Below are positions 34,023 through 42,749 of a DNA stretch of 64,000 nucleotides, piece after piece. Source of the stretch: Stieleria sp. JC731 (GTDB lineage Bacteria; Planctomycetota; Planctomycetia; Pirellulales; Pirellulaceae). A program made the position numbers and the translations under genes. The stretch covers positions 225,894 through 289,893 of the forward strand of contig NZ_JAJKFQ010000026.1 of assembly GCF_020966635.1 (NCBI RefSeq), given 5' to 3'. Position 1 is the stretch's first letter, and the number at the start of each line of letters is the position of its first letter. The notes below the pieces were generated by a model, which was not told the DNA's origin, did not search any database, and was given only the letters and a program-made list of their open reading frames with translations.

Positions 34023-35333
34023 TCAGTCTTTGACGCGTAAGCGAACGACCGAACCGTTAATGACGGGAAGAGCTTCAAGTTTTACAACCGCTTGTTGGGC
34101 TGCACCTTCACTTGCTTCGTGCGTCATGATGACCAAGGGGACCAATCGATCGGCACCTTCGCTTGTGTCGGTTTCATGCTGAATGACCGAAGCAATGGAA
34201 ATCGAATGTTCCGAAAGGACATTTGCGATGGCGGCGAGAGTGCCAGGATGATTGGCAACCAATAGCCGCAGGTAATACCGACCTTTTAAACTGGCCGCGT
34301 CGCGTTGAATTGCACGCGGTGGGTTTTCGCCGCAGAAGTACTCGAGCGTTTGGAACGTCAACTTGGTCCGACCGACAGCCGTGTCGATCAGGTCAGCGAC
34401 AACGGCCGATGCTGTTGGCATTTGGCCAGCACCCAAGCCGTGATAGAACACAGGTCCGACCGCATCACCGACAGCACGGATTGCGTTGTAAGCATTGCGA
34501 ACTTCGGCCAACGGTGTGCCGATTTTTAGAAGCGTCGGCGCGACGGACAGCTCTAAGCCGTCTTCGGTCAGATTTGCAACCGCAAGCAGCTTGATTCGGT
34601 ATCCGAGTTCTCGAGCATAGCGAAGGTCAGCCGGGTCCAACCCATCGATGCCGATTCGCGGAATCTCGTTCCATTTGACAGTCGCACCGAAAGCGAGGTG
34701 AGAAAGGATGGCTAGTTTCTGTGCCGCATCGGTGCCGTCGACGTCCATCGTCGGGTCGGCTTCGGCGTACCCCAGACGCTGTGCTTCGGCGACGACGTCT
34801 GCGTACTCGCTGCCGTTTTCATCCATCTGGCTGACGATGAAATTGCTGGTGCCGTTGAGAATGCCTTCGAGCGATTGCAGCTGGTTGGCAGAAAGGCATT
34901 GGCTGATATTGGCAATGATGGGGATTCCACCAGCGACCGAGGCTTCAAAAGCAATGCTTCGTCCTAGTTGACGAGCGCGATCGAATAATTCTGGCCCGTG
35001 TTCGGCTAGCAGGGCTTTGTTCGCGGTAACGATGTCCTTTCCTGACTCCATCAGCTTCAGCATGATGGTACGAGCGGGTTCCAAACCGCCGATTAGCTGT
35101 GCGACGACGGTGATCTCTTTATCGTTGATCACTTCGTCCAAGGAGTCGGTCAGGACTCCATCGGGCAGTTTCATCCGCTGACGGGCTTTTTCGATATCGC
35201 GAACGACGGCTTTTCGAAGCCACATGGTGCGTCCGGCGTGTCTCGCCGTGCGGTCACCATGATCCAACAAGAGTCGCGCAACGCCGCTGCCGACGGTTCC
35301 AAGTCCAACGATTGCAATATTTGTCTTTTCCAT
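34023..35333 (-). CDS. hom: Homoserine dehydrogenase
   Basis: This 436-residue enzyme reduces aspartate-semialdehyde to homoserine with NAD(P)H, in the threonine/methionine branch. The N-terminal Rossmann motif is IVGLGTVGSGVA. Then come TANKALL (substrate Lys), ASVAGGIPII, GILNGTSNFI and the family signature GYAEADPTMDVDGTDAAQKL. A C-terminal ACT domain starts near residue 350 (YLRLLVANHPGTLAAIANVL), allowing allosteric feedback, typically by threonine. ATG 35333 begins MEKTNIAIVG exactly at the Rossmann strand; the frame runs on to 35519 but those 62 residues look non-coding. It stands alone with no other threonine genes close by. Confidence 0.95.
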   Translation of the reverse strand: MEKTNIAIVGLGTVGSGVARLLLDHGDRTARHAGRTMWLRKAVVRDIEKARQRMKLPDGVLTDSLDEVINDKEITVVAQLIGGLEPARTIMLKLMESGKDIVTANKALLAEHGPELFDRARQLGRSIAFEASVAGGIPIIANISQCLSANQLQSLEGILNGTSNFIVSQMDENGSEYADVVAEAQRLGYAEADPTMDVDGTDAAQKLAILSHLAFGATVKWNEIPRIGIDGLDPADLRYARELGYRIKLLAVANLTEDGLELSVAPTLLKIGTPLAEVRNAYNAIRAVGDAVGPVFYHGLGAGQMPTASAVVADLIDTAVGRTKLTFQTLEYFCGENPPRAIQRDAASLKGRYYLRLLVANHPGTLAAIANVLSEHSISIASVIQHETDTSEGADRLVPLVIMTHEASEGAAQQAVVKLEALPVINGSVVRLRVKD

Positions 35334-35533
35334 GACGCAAATATTAACCGCGATCGCTTCGGAGAACGAGACGGCATCAGATTCCCCGACAGCAGAGCAA
35401 AGAATACGAACGCGGCGCAAAGCCCAGACGAGTTTGACTTCGATCGAGGCGCTACAGGATCGGGTTTTCGGCTGCGGAGTTTGGCATTTCCCAGCCAAAC
35501 AGCAGCATCGGCCAGGCAACGATTTGTCAGCGA

Positions 35534-35896
35534 CTAGCGGTGCACGTTGATGAATTGCCAGCCAGAAATCATCCAGTTTTTACCGAACGGACGACACCAT
35601 CGGCACTGGGCCAACAATTTTAATGGCCCGTTCTTAAGACTTTCGACCGTCAGAACTGCCGTGGCACCTTCGTGAACGACGGTATCGGTGACGAGGCCGA
35701 TGCCCGAAGCGGAAACGTTTCGAGAAAATGCACTCAACGATTCGCGTTCTCCTCGGACAGCTAGGGTGACAGGGCGCACCAGGTGTTCGCGGTATGCGTT
35801 TCGATTTTCGTTGTCGTAGATAGCGTCTTCGTCAAGCATGTCGCGAACGGCATTTTCGACATCCTGGTTAGGCGCCGAACCGGATAGGCGTAGCAT
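35534..35896 (-). CDS. PilZ-like domain protein
   Basis: This 120-residue protein is largely a single small beta-barrel-like domain. FSRNVSASGIGLVTD matches the second half of the PilZ c-di-GMP motif ([DN]-x-S-x-x-G), preceded by an Arg-containing stretch (YREHLVRPVTL) in the place of RxxxR, although the spacing of the two arginines is four rather than three residues. LLAQCRWCRPFG and WMISGWQF complete the barrel pattern often seen in planctomycete PilZ proteins. It probably acts in the cytoplasm as a c-di-GMP effector; binding is uncertain because of the altered Arg spacing. The OpgG gene ends 381 bases upstream. Confidence 0.65.
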   Translation of the reverse strand: MLRLSGSAPNQDVENAVRDMLDEDAIYDNENRNAYREHLVRPVTLAVRGERESLSAFSRNVSASGIGLVTDTVVHEGATAVLTVESLKNGPLKLLAQCRWCRPFGKNWMISGWQFINVHR

Positions 35897-36277
35897 CGGG
35901 GTGAAGACTCCAGTGTTGTAGGGCAGGAAGCTTAGGAATGTTTATGAATATTGAGGGATCGCAGTCAGGCTGATTGCGGTCGACTGTTGGTAAGCTATGA
36001 ACGAAGTGCCCAAAAACAATTTGCGTGCGAAACCTCCTTCGTGCAAACGGAAAGCTCATCGAATTTTCAAAATTCGCGAGTACGTCACCAAAGCTGACGT
36101 AGCGCCGCAAAAGAGACACGCCAGCTGTCGTCAATCGAATGATACGGCGTTGCAAAAAAGCCACATCACTGACCCGTTCGGAGGTCATTGGCCTCCGAGT
36201 CAGATGTCAACGTGGGCTGGACATGATCGTCACAGATTTCGCGTCCAAGATCATCGGCGCGAATAAAATTCCCACGA
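35897..36277. other. Intergenic region between the PilZ-like gene and opgG
   Basis: No gene or clear structure is supported in these 381 bases; short open frames on both strands have unlikely compositions. The promoter of the PilZ-like gene should lie near 35900-35990 on the minus strand. Confidence 0.4.
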
Positions 36278-37996
36278 CTATTCCTGACGGGTATAGACGG
36301 CCGGATAGGTAAATGTCGGCAGTTCATTTGGCAACAGATATGCAACCTCTTCACTGACGGATTCGTCTTCATAGACAAGAGTCCAGCTAAGTTCGACCGG
36401 TCCGGATTCGTCGGGATCAACGATCGATGTCAGAACCCAGTCGCCTGTTTCAGTTCGCTTGATCGATTGCGATGTGATCTTGCCACGGATGGCGGAGGTC
36501 TTAATCTCCAGCTCTGCATCTTCGTCGAGTTGTTTGACTGCAGGCCCAGCAAACCGAATTTCGATTTCGGCAAGTCCTTCCGACCGTGTCACTTTCAAAT
36601 TTGTCGCTCGGGCGACCTTGGTCTTGATTGACGGATCGCCGGCAAAGAAGCTGACGGTGTACTCAAGTTGCAGCGGAGTATCGATATCAACCTCCGCATC
36701 GGTCACCCAATAGGCACCGATATTGTCGATCCCTTCATGAGCGCCCGGTAGCTCTAGCAACTCGACACGTCCACCAGTCCAAGGGGACTTGGGTGTTACC
36801 CAGACACTCGGTCGTTTGTCGTAGCGGGCATTGTGATCATCGTAGTGATAGAACGCTCGGTTGCGTTGCAGCGTGCCGAAGCCGTGAAGTGAATCGACGT
36901 GCACGGAGGTCACCGAAGGAAAGTCTTGACGTGCGTAAGGACGCCAACGCCAGTCATCGCCGCCTTTCCAAATCAGTAATCCGTCTGAATCATGCACCGA
37001 CGGACGTGCATCCAGTGGTGGACCTTGCAGCCCGTCGCCCCAGATCCACATGGACGTCAGCGGCGCGATGCCAACCTTTTCTGGAACCTTTCGAAAGTTA
37101 AGTTCACATTCGATTTCAATGTCGGTCTGGTTCGTTCCAGGATGCAAAACGAAACGATAGGCGCCGCAGACGGACGGTCCGTCAAGGAAACCCAGAACCG
37201 TGATGCACTCGTCTTCGCTGCCGGGCATCTCGATCCAGAAAGCTCGAAAGTCAGGAAACTCTTCGACCTTTTGCAGAGCGATGTCGATCGCAATTCCACG
37301 AGCTGAGCTGCCGTAGATGGTGTCCGAACTTCGAGCGCGGAAGTAGCTTGAACCGAGAAACGAAAGTATTTCTTCAGGTGAATCATTGCCAGGGAATCGA
37401 CCGACGACCCGCATTCCGGCATGCCCTACGTTTCCAATCGCTTGTGGGTCAATCGATTCGGGGTATTTGAAGTCGTCGCTGGAGAACCGCAAGCGTTGGC
37501 AAACCATCTTTTGTTCGACCGACTCGTCAATGCTTCCTTGCACTTCATCATCGCTATCGGATCGAAGCGACTCAGTGGAGCTTGGTGCAACGGTTGCCGG
37601 TGGTCGCGACAATGTGAAAAGGTGAACCCGATCGCGTTGGACAAATCCACGGTGAAAGGTCTCGAGCCAGAAAGGCAAACCCTGGTGTGCCCATGTCGCT
37701 TGGTCATGACGATACTGGATTTTGATGTACTCGTCATAATCAAGCTTCGCCAACGACTCTGTCAGTTCTGGTTCAGGAACATGTTCAGATTTGGATTGCT
37801 GTTTTGCGAGCTTCTTCAAGTCTTCGAAAGAGCGGACCAGGACAAAGGACTCCTCCAACGATACTGCGGTGGGTTTGTTCTCGGTGACATCTGGTTGGTT
37901 GGTATCTTGCGAGGTATCCGATGCCGCACATGGGTTGGTCAACATCAGCGCCGAAAGGATGGCTGGTGTCGCGAACGATCGAGAGAAGACACGCAT
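36278..37996 (-). CDS. opgG: Periplasmic glucan biosynthesis protein OpgG/OpgD family
   Basis: This is a 572-residue periplasmic protein that, in the known OPG pathway, acts on the nascent beta-1,2-linked glucan. The start at ATG 37996 gives MRVFSRSFATP and a signal peptide ending near CAAS. Family marks are SFEDLKKLAKQ, LDYDEYIKIQYR, LPFWLETFHRGFV, FLGSSYFRA, YGSSARGIAID, FRAFWIE, MWIWGDGLQGPP, VHDSDGLLIWKGG and PWTGG. A Ser/Asp-rich insert lies at about residues 145-175. The gene follows the GH144-like gene by 136 bases on the same strand and is divergent from opgH, so the glucan genes surround a shared control region. Confidence 0.92.
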   Translation of the reverse strand: MRVFSRSFATPAILSALMLTNPCAASDTSQDTNQPDVTENKPTAVSLEESFVLVRSFEDLKKLAKQQSKSEHVPEPELTESLAKLDYDEYIKIQYRHDQATWAHQGLPFWLETFHRGFVQRDRVHLFTLSRPPATVAPSSTESLRSDSDDEVQGSIDESVEQKMVCQRLRFSSDDFKYPESIDPQAIGNVGHAGMRVVGRFPGNDSPEEILSFLGSSYFRARSSDTIYGSSARGIAIDIALQKVEEFPDFRAFWIEMPGSEDECITVLGFLDGPSVCGAYRFVLHPGTNQTDIEIECELNFRKVPEKVGIAPLTSMWIWGDGLQGPPLDARPSVHDSDGLLIWKGGDDWRWRPYARQDFPSVTSVHVDSLHGFGTLQRNRAFYHYDDHNARYDKRPSVWVTPKSPWTGGRVELLELPGAHEGIDNIGAYWVTDAEVDIDTPLQLEYTVSFFAGDPSIKTKVARATNLKVTRSEGLAEIEIRFAGPAVKQLDEDAELEIKTSAIRGKITSQSIKRTETGDWVLTSIVDPDESGPVELSWTLVYEDESVSEEVAYLLPNELPTFTYPAVYTRQE

Positions 37997-38115
37997 GGAG
38001 AAGACCCTGTGATCACAAACGTTGGTTTGAAAAGTTGTCGGAATAGATGCAGTCCCGCGACTTTCGTCAAGCAATCGACGTTCAGGTGGCTTGATCAAAC
38101 CTAGCTGGCATCAGC

Positions 38116-38153
38116 ACTGTGTCTGATGAATACTACTGTGTCTGATGAACACT
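38116..38153. repeat. 19-bp tandem duplication across a stop codon
   Basis: ACTGTGTCTGATGAATACT (38116-38134) is followed immediately by a copy differing at one base (38135-38153). The glycoamylase gene stop codon (TAG on the minus strand, 38133-38135) falls at the junction, so the duplication shifts the reading frame end by one codon compared with a single-copy version. Confidence 0.7.
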
Positions 38154-39374
38154 GTGCGATTGCTGAAAACCTGCACGTGACAGCCCAAACTGCGCTAGCG
38201 GGTGACGCATGAATGCATTCCAGACGCCACCACAAAGCAAGTTGTGCGCCATTAACATCGTGATTCCCTGGTCAATTCCGATCACATCGGAACTGTACCA
38301 ACCTCGTCCCGGGTGGTAGGCATTTACAAAGCCATACGGTCCAAAGATAGCTTCACCATAGGTCTGCTTCTGAAACTGAAGAGTCCGTAAAGCTTCTTGC
38401 GGAAGAATCGCCAACGCACCACCAGCTGCACTGGGAACCACAGTGCCATCGATGCCGCGTCTGGGGACAGCCATGCCGTCTTCATAGGGACCGCCCCAGT
38501 CACGATATCCGCGTTGGCTATCACTGCTGGTAATCCCCCAGCAATCATCGCCATAGTGAGAAAACTTCTCAGGCTGCGACTGTGAAAGCGATTTTAAATA
38601 ATCGATGTGGGCGCGATGCGCGACTTGGCTATTGCTCCAAAAATCCCATCCGCTGCGATCGCGTTGCCCACGTACATCAAAATACGCCCAGGGATATTGA
38701 TGCACGAACAATGGCGGATAGCTTAGGAATGGGGTTCCGTCGTAATGCAAAACGGGTTGTCGCTGCCAGGCATCCCAGCACTCCGTTGGCAACGTATGTT
38801 CGGGGGCGGCTATCGCTAACAGATAGAGGATCGGGTGTTCGCTGAATTGATCCCACTGAGCCTTTAGGGTGCCATTCTCCGGCGTCCACCCCATGTGAAG
38901 GCAACCGTTTGATCCGATCAAGCTGTTCCAATTGGCTCGCTGAAACAACTTTTGTGCGTCAGCGCACAAATGGGCGTCGTGGCTAAACACAACACTGGCA
39001 TGCAAGGCTCCTGCGATAGCCAATGCCGTATCGATCGTCGACGCTTCGCAATCACCGATTCGGGTGCCACTGTTTGCGGCAACAAAGTGAAAGAGGATGC
39101 CTTGAAAATGTTCAACCTGGTTCGCTAGCGACCAAAGCAAGCGTCGTGCATGTCGAATTGCATTCAATTCGCTCAGTCGCCCGGTTTCTGCAGCTATAGC
39201 GAACGCTGACAGACCAAAGCCACAAGCCGCAACGCTGGCGATCTTTCCACAAGAGGATCCATCGAACTTCGCACGGTCGGCGATTAAGCCTGTATGCGGA
39301 TGCGATGCATCGAGAAAGTACGTTATCGCACGATCTATGAGGGACGTTAGCAGCGCTTTGTCCGTTACATCCAT
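38133..39374 (-). CDS. Glycoamylase-domain protein, likely GH144-type beta-1,2-glucanase
   Basis: This 413-residue protein is built on the (alpha/alpha)6 glycoamylase-like domain found in GH144 endo-beta-1,2-glucanases and in the NdvB cyclic glucan synthase C-terminus. Signature pieces are the NFIDG-like helices of the first third, FDVRGQRDRSGWDFW, CWGITSSDSQRGYRDWGGP, YEDGMAVPRRGIDGTVVPSAAGGAL and EAIFGPYGFVNAYHPG. No signal peptide is visible at the start (MDVTDKALLTSLIDRA), which is unusual for a glucan hydrolase acting outside. Its position between opgG and the opgH unit points to trimming, recycling or length control of the glucan. The stop lies in a 19-bp tandem duplication. Confidence 0.82.
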   Translation of the reverse strand: MDVTDKALLTSLIDRAITYFLDASHPHTGLIADRAKFDGSSCGKIASVAACGFGLSAFAIAAETGRLSELNAIRHARRLLWSLANQVEHFQGILFHFVAANSGTRIGDCEASTIDTALAIAGALHASVVFSHDAHLCADAQKLFQRANWNSLIGSNGCLHMGWTPENGTLKAQWDQFSEHPILYLLAIAAPEHTLPTECWDAWQRQPVLHYDGTPFLSYPPLFVHQYPWAYFDVRGQRDRSGWDFWSNSQVAHRAHIDYLKSLSQSQPEKFSHYGDDCWGITSSDSQRGYRDWGGPYEDGMAVPRRGIDGTVVPSAAGGALAILPQEALRTLQFQKQTYGEAIFGPYGFVNAYHPGRGWYSSDVIGIDQGITMLMAHNLLCGGVWNAFMRHPLAQFGLSRAGFQQSHSVHQTQ

Positions 39375-39823
39375 TGGACGATTTGCAATCAGAGTTGAAG
39401 GGTTGGGGCACGATCAACCAACCCGTGAATTGAAATAGTTGTATTGAACGAAGTCATTCACTTTGCGGTTTGCGAAACGTTTATTAATTGGTTGAAAAAG
39501 TTTTTTACAAGCGCTGACCGGTTTTTTGCCCTTCAAATTCCCCCAAGTTCTCGTTGCGTGAATTCTCTTCAAAACTTTCTTTTTTCACCATCGCACCGTT
39601 AACTGTCGTTGCGAAGTTTTTATGGCAGTCCCCGGTGCCCTTATCGATGTCGGGATGGTTGGCTGACTGTGAAAAGCAATTGGCGTCAGTATTTTTGGTC
39701 TTGGCTGTCCCACTCGGATGGCGATTTTCTTTTCGACGCAACTGGCACGCGAGTCGCGTATGCACCGCACCAGTCCTGTCTGCTTATCTACTGAACAAAT
39801 TGAATTACGAAGGGAGGAGGGTC
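39375..39823. other. Divergent control region of the glucan locus
   Basis: These 449 bases separate the GH144-like gene (minus) from the opgH unit (plus) and should carry both promoters. AT-rich stretches lie at about 39425-39450 and 39475-39510 (TTGAAAAAGTTTTTTACA). The frame running through 39554-39823 into the next gene is treated as non-coding because a strong ribosome-binding site lies at 39811-39820. Confidence 0.45.
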
Positions 39824-40504
39824 ATGAGTTTTGACCCAGCTGCATCTGCTTCGACAGAGACTCCGGAGCATCAAGCAATCTCAAAAGACGCCGCTTCAAC
39901 AGTCACTGCGACTGAAAGTACTGCGACTGAAGCGATTCACATCAATACGGCCGAGCAACCGTCCGATCAGGACAGTGCGTTGATGGCCGTTGCGGGATAC
40001 TTGCGTCTGTGTGGAATTCAACACCCAGATGTCTTGCGTGATCAGTCGCACCGCATCCTCCAAATCGTGTCCGAACGTGAATGCGACGCGACAAAGGTTT
40101 CGTTGGTCAACAGCGCCATGTCGGTCGCAATCGACGAGATGCAACGTATCCATGATCATGTCGCTCAGCATTCAATCACGCCCGCTAATTTAAGCGAGCG
40201 AGATGTGAATAACCGCTGCGTGCTGTCTTTCAACCAAGTGATGAAAGACCCGAGCCTGCTGCGTGAAGGCGACGACCAATATCGTCGTACCCGGCAGTAT
40301 GGCGAACGGCACGCCGTGACGGTGATCCCTAGACGGATCGACCGACCGATGCGACACAACGGAACACCTGAACTGTTCCCCGTGCTTCGTCCCAATTGGT
40401 GGGTCACGATGGTAAACCGAAGCTTTGAACAAGTGGGACTGGCATTCCAGTCTCTGCTGTCACCATCGCGAGCAACGAAGAATACGCCCACCATTTCTGA
40501 ATAA
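39824..40504 (+). CDS. Hypothetical protein encoded just before OpgH
   Basis: This is a 226-residue soluble protein starting at ATG 39824, with an unusually strong ribosome-binding site (AGGGAGGAGG four bases upstream). Residues 1-55 are Ser/Thr/Ala-rich and probably disordered, including a short repeat of TATEST. A helical region follows (about 55-130, with ALMAVAGYLRLCGIQHP and VNSAMSVAIDEMQRIHDHV). The C-terminal part is basic with YRRTRQYGERHAVTVIPRR. No known domain was recognised and there is no membrane segment. It is separated by 19 bases from opgH, so the two are cotranscribed; a regulatory or accessory role toward OpgH is inferred. Confidence 0.75.
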   Translation: MSFDPAASASTETPEHQAISKDAASTVTATESTATEAIHINTAEQPSDQDSALMAVAGYLRLCGIQHPDVLRDQSHRILQIVSERECDATKVSLVNSAMSVAIDEMQRIHDHVAQHSITPANLSERDVNNRCVLSFNQVMKDPSLLREGDDQYRRTRQYGERHAVTVIPRRIDRPMRHNGTPELFPVLRPNWWVTMVNRSFEQVGLAFQSLLSPSRATKNTPTISE

Positions 40505-40523
40505 GTAGGTGGAGCATAATACG

Positions 40524-42497
40524 ATGAATACGTCGATGACGCGGCAAGGCATCGCGATCACCACGATCGCGATCACGTCGTTTGGAATGTGGGCTTATGT
40601 ACGAACCATTCAAGTTGGCGGAACCAACGTCTTTGAATGGGTCGGTGCGATCTTGTTTGGCATCCTATTCGGATGGATCGCTTTTTCGTTTTCGGTCGCG
40701 ACGATTGGAGTTATCCATTTGCTGCGTGAGAAACGCTCGAATGCGAACGTAAAATCGACGAGGGCTGCTGCAGAAGAGTTGAATTCCTGCGCGGTACTCG
40801 TTCCGGTTTATAACGAGTCTCCCGAAGACGTTTTCGCACGCGTCGAAGCGATGTATCGCGATCTGATGCGGTTGAACGCGACGAAGCATTTCGAGTTCTA
40901 CGTGCTAAGCGATTCGACGGACCACGAAAAGTGGCTCGCCGAACAGTGGGTCTGGTCCGAAATGATGAAGCGTTTGGGTAGTCAGGCGCGAGTCTACTAT
41001 CGCCATCGCTCTGAAAATATTGGTCGCAAGGCAGGCAACATCGCAGACTTCTGCACCCGGTGGTCTGGTAACCATCAGTTTATGGTCATCCTCGACGCGG
41101 ATAGCCTGATGTCAGGTGAAACGCTCGTTGAAATGGTTCGACGGATGTCGGCCGATCCGAAACTGGGCATCTTGCAGGTTCCACCGATCCCAATCGGACG
41201 GCAGTCTCTGTTTGCACGACTACAGCAGTTTTCGGCACACGCATACGGTGCGGTCTTCGTTCGTGGCTTTGACCGCTGGGCGGGCGACCAAGGAAACTAT
41301 TGGGGGCACAACGCGATCATCCGAATCGATGCGTTTCGTGATCATTGCGACCTGCCCGTTCTTCCTGGCGTTGCGCCACTTGGTGGTGCGATCCTAAGCC
41401 ATGACTTCGTAGAAGCCGCATTGATGGTTGCTGCAAACTGGAAAGTGCGATTGGCGGACGATCTTGGCGGCAGTTACGAAGAATGTCCAACAACGCTTGC
41501 AGACTATGCACAGAGAGATTTGCGGTGGTGCCAAGGCAACTTGCAACACTCGCGGTTGATCCTTTCGTCCGGTTTTCGGCTGCCCAGTCGTCTGCACTTT
41601 GCAAGTGGCGTGATGTCTTACGTCAGCTCGCCACTTTGGATCGCATTTACCATCGCGTGCATCGCCGGTTGGTTACTCGACGGCGCGGCTGAAAACGTTG
41701 GCGTGGTTGCCGCGTATGGCCAACTGGCACTGTTTGCTGCAGCAATGTTGATGCTGTTAGTTCCAAAAATCTATGGACTCGCGATCACTGCCAAAACACA
41801 ACGCGATGAAGAACGCTCAAAGCGGAAGTTGACCGCCAGCGTTTGCGTCGAAGCAGCAATGTCGATTCTGATTTCGCCAATCATGGCGTTACTTCACACT
41901 CGATTCGTGATTGCAACGCTTCGTGGCAAGAAAATTCAGTGGAACGCTCAGCAACGAGACGAGCACGGTGTGACCTTGATGGACGCGTTTCGGCAGGGGC
42001 TAGGATTTACGCTCGCCGGAATCGCAATCACCACGATGGTCTATTTGGCAAATCCAGCTTTGTTGATCTGGTTCCTACCAATCGTCACCGGACTGCTGCT
42101 GGCAATTCCTTTGATCATGCTGCTTGGTAGCCAGGCGGCCGGGAAGGTGCTTGCACGCTGGGGCGTGTTGTCGATTCCAGAAGAAATCAAGCCACTGCAG
42201 CTCAGCCGCGACTTTGCGACAGCATTAACGGCCAATCAAAAAGCGATGGCTGGGCAATCGGGACGACTGTTCCGCCGTGTGTTGGACGATCCGGGGTTCT
42301 TTCGAATCCACTGTCGCGTGCTCAAGGCAAGTGACGCTGACCGTCCGCTCAGCAGTGAAGATCGATTGCAGACACAGGAAATCGCGGAAGCCGACTTGGA
42401 GAAAATTCCTGTAAGCGAACGAGCGAAGGTGCTCAGCGATACAGAATTGCTAAAGCAATTGCATGTCCAATCGCAATTGATGGCTCAGTCAGCTTAA
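40524..42497 (+). CDS. opgH: Glucan biosynthesis glucosyltransferase OpgH
   Basis: This 657-residue inner-membrane GT2 glycosyltransferase elongates the beta-1,2-glucan backbone from UDP-glucose and moves it across the membrane. N-terminal helices lie at about residues 5-25 and 34-65. The GT2 domain contains VLVPVYNES, YVLSDSTDH, VILDADSLMSG, the acceptor Asp in LSHDFVEAALM and QRDLRWCQGN (Q..RW motif). Further helices lie at about 360-415 and 500-545. The long variable N-terminus of E. coli OpgH is largely absent. ATG 40524 is preferred (GGTGGAG about ten bases upstream) over GTG 40509. A strong hairpin terminator follows at 42548. It is the key gene of the locus 36278-42497. Confidence 0.95.
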   Translation: MNTSMTRQGIAITTIAITSFGMWAYVRTIQVGGTNVFEWVGAILFGILFGWIAFSFSVATIGVIHLLREKRSNANVKSTRAAAEELNSCAVLVPVYNESPEDVFARVEAMYRDLMRLNATKHFEFYVLSDSTDHEKWLAEQWVWSEMMKRLGSQARVYYRHRSENIGRKAGNIADFCTRWSGNHQFMVILDADSLMSGETLVEMVRRMSADPKLGILQVPPIPIGRQSLFARLQQFSAHAYGAVFVRGFDRWAGDQGNYWGHNAIIRIDAFRDHCDLPVLPGVAPLGGAILSHDFVEAALMVAANWKVRLADDLGGSYEECPTTLADYAQRDLRWCQGNLQHSRLILSSGFRLPSRLHFASGVMSYVSSPLWIAFTIACIAGWLLDGAAENVGVVAAYGQLALFAAAMLMLLVPKIYGLAITAKTQRDEERSKRKLTASVCVEAAMSILISPIMALLHTRFVIATLRGKKIQWNAQQRDEHGVTLMDAFRQGLGFTLAGIAITTMVYLANPALLIWFLPIVTGLLLAIPLIMLLGSQAAGKVLARWGVLSIPEEIKPLQLSRDFATALTANQKAMAGQSGRLFRRVLDDPGFFRIHCRVLKASDADRPLSSEDRLQTQEIAEADLEKIPVSERAKVLSDTELLKQLHVQSQLMAQSA

Positions 42498-42547
42498 TCT
42501 GCTGGCAATGATTCCGCTGTTGTAAATACTGAACGCGACGAAATAGA

Positions 42548-42585
42548 AACGTCACAGCTTTCCACGATTTGAAAGCTGTGACGTT
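42548..42585 (+). terminator. Hairpin terminator after opgH
   Basis: A perfect 15-bp inverted repeat (AACGTCACAGCTTTC, 42548-42562, with 42571-42585) with an eight-base loop is followed by TTTCGT (the second arm already ends in TT). It lies 51 bases after the opgH stop and ends the unit. Confidence 0.85.
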
Positions 42586-42749
42586 TTCGTATTGGTGACG
42601 ATGTTGGTTCACTTCGAGGCGGGTTGTTTCGATGGTTGTGGACATCGAAGTAGTCGCCTCGCGCCAACACCGACTCTTTTTAAGTGAACGACGCAAAACC
42701 ACAACGCAACATTCGTTGATGTTCGAGGCGTTGTTCCCAGCTTGTCTGG

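Noticed and set aside
35334-35519. N-terminal extension of homoserine dehydrogenase
   Set aside because: The Rossmann strand starts exactly at the ATG at 35333; the extra residues are Cys/Arg-rich and resemble translated spacer.
37421-38104. 227-residue plus-strand frame
   Set aside because: It is a shadow of opgG, whose family motifs are unambiguous on the minus strand.
39554-39823. N-terminal extension of the pre-opgH protein (90 extra residues)
   Set aside because: A very strong ribosome-binding site lies just before ATG 39824, and the extension has an unlikely composition.
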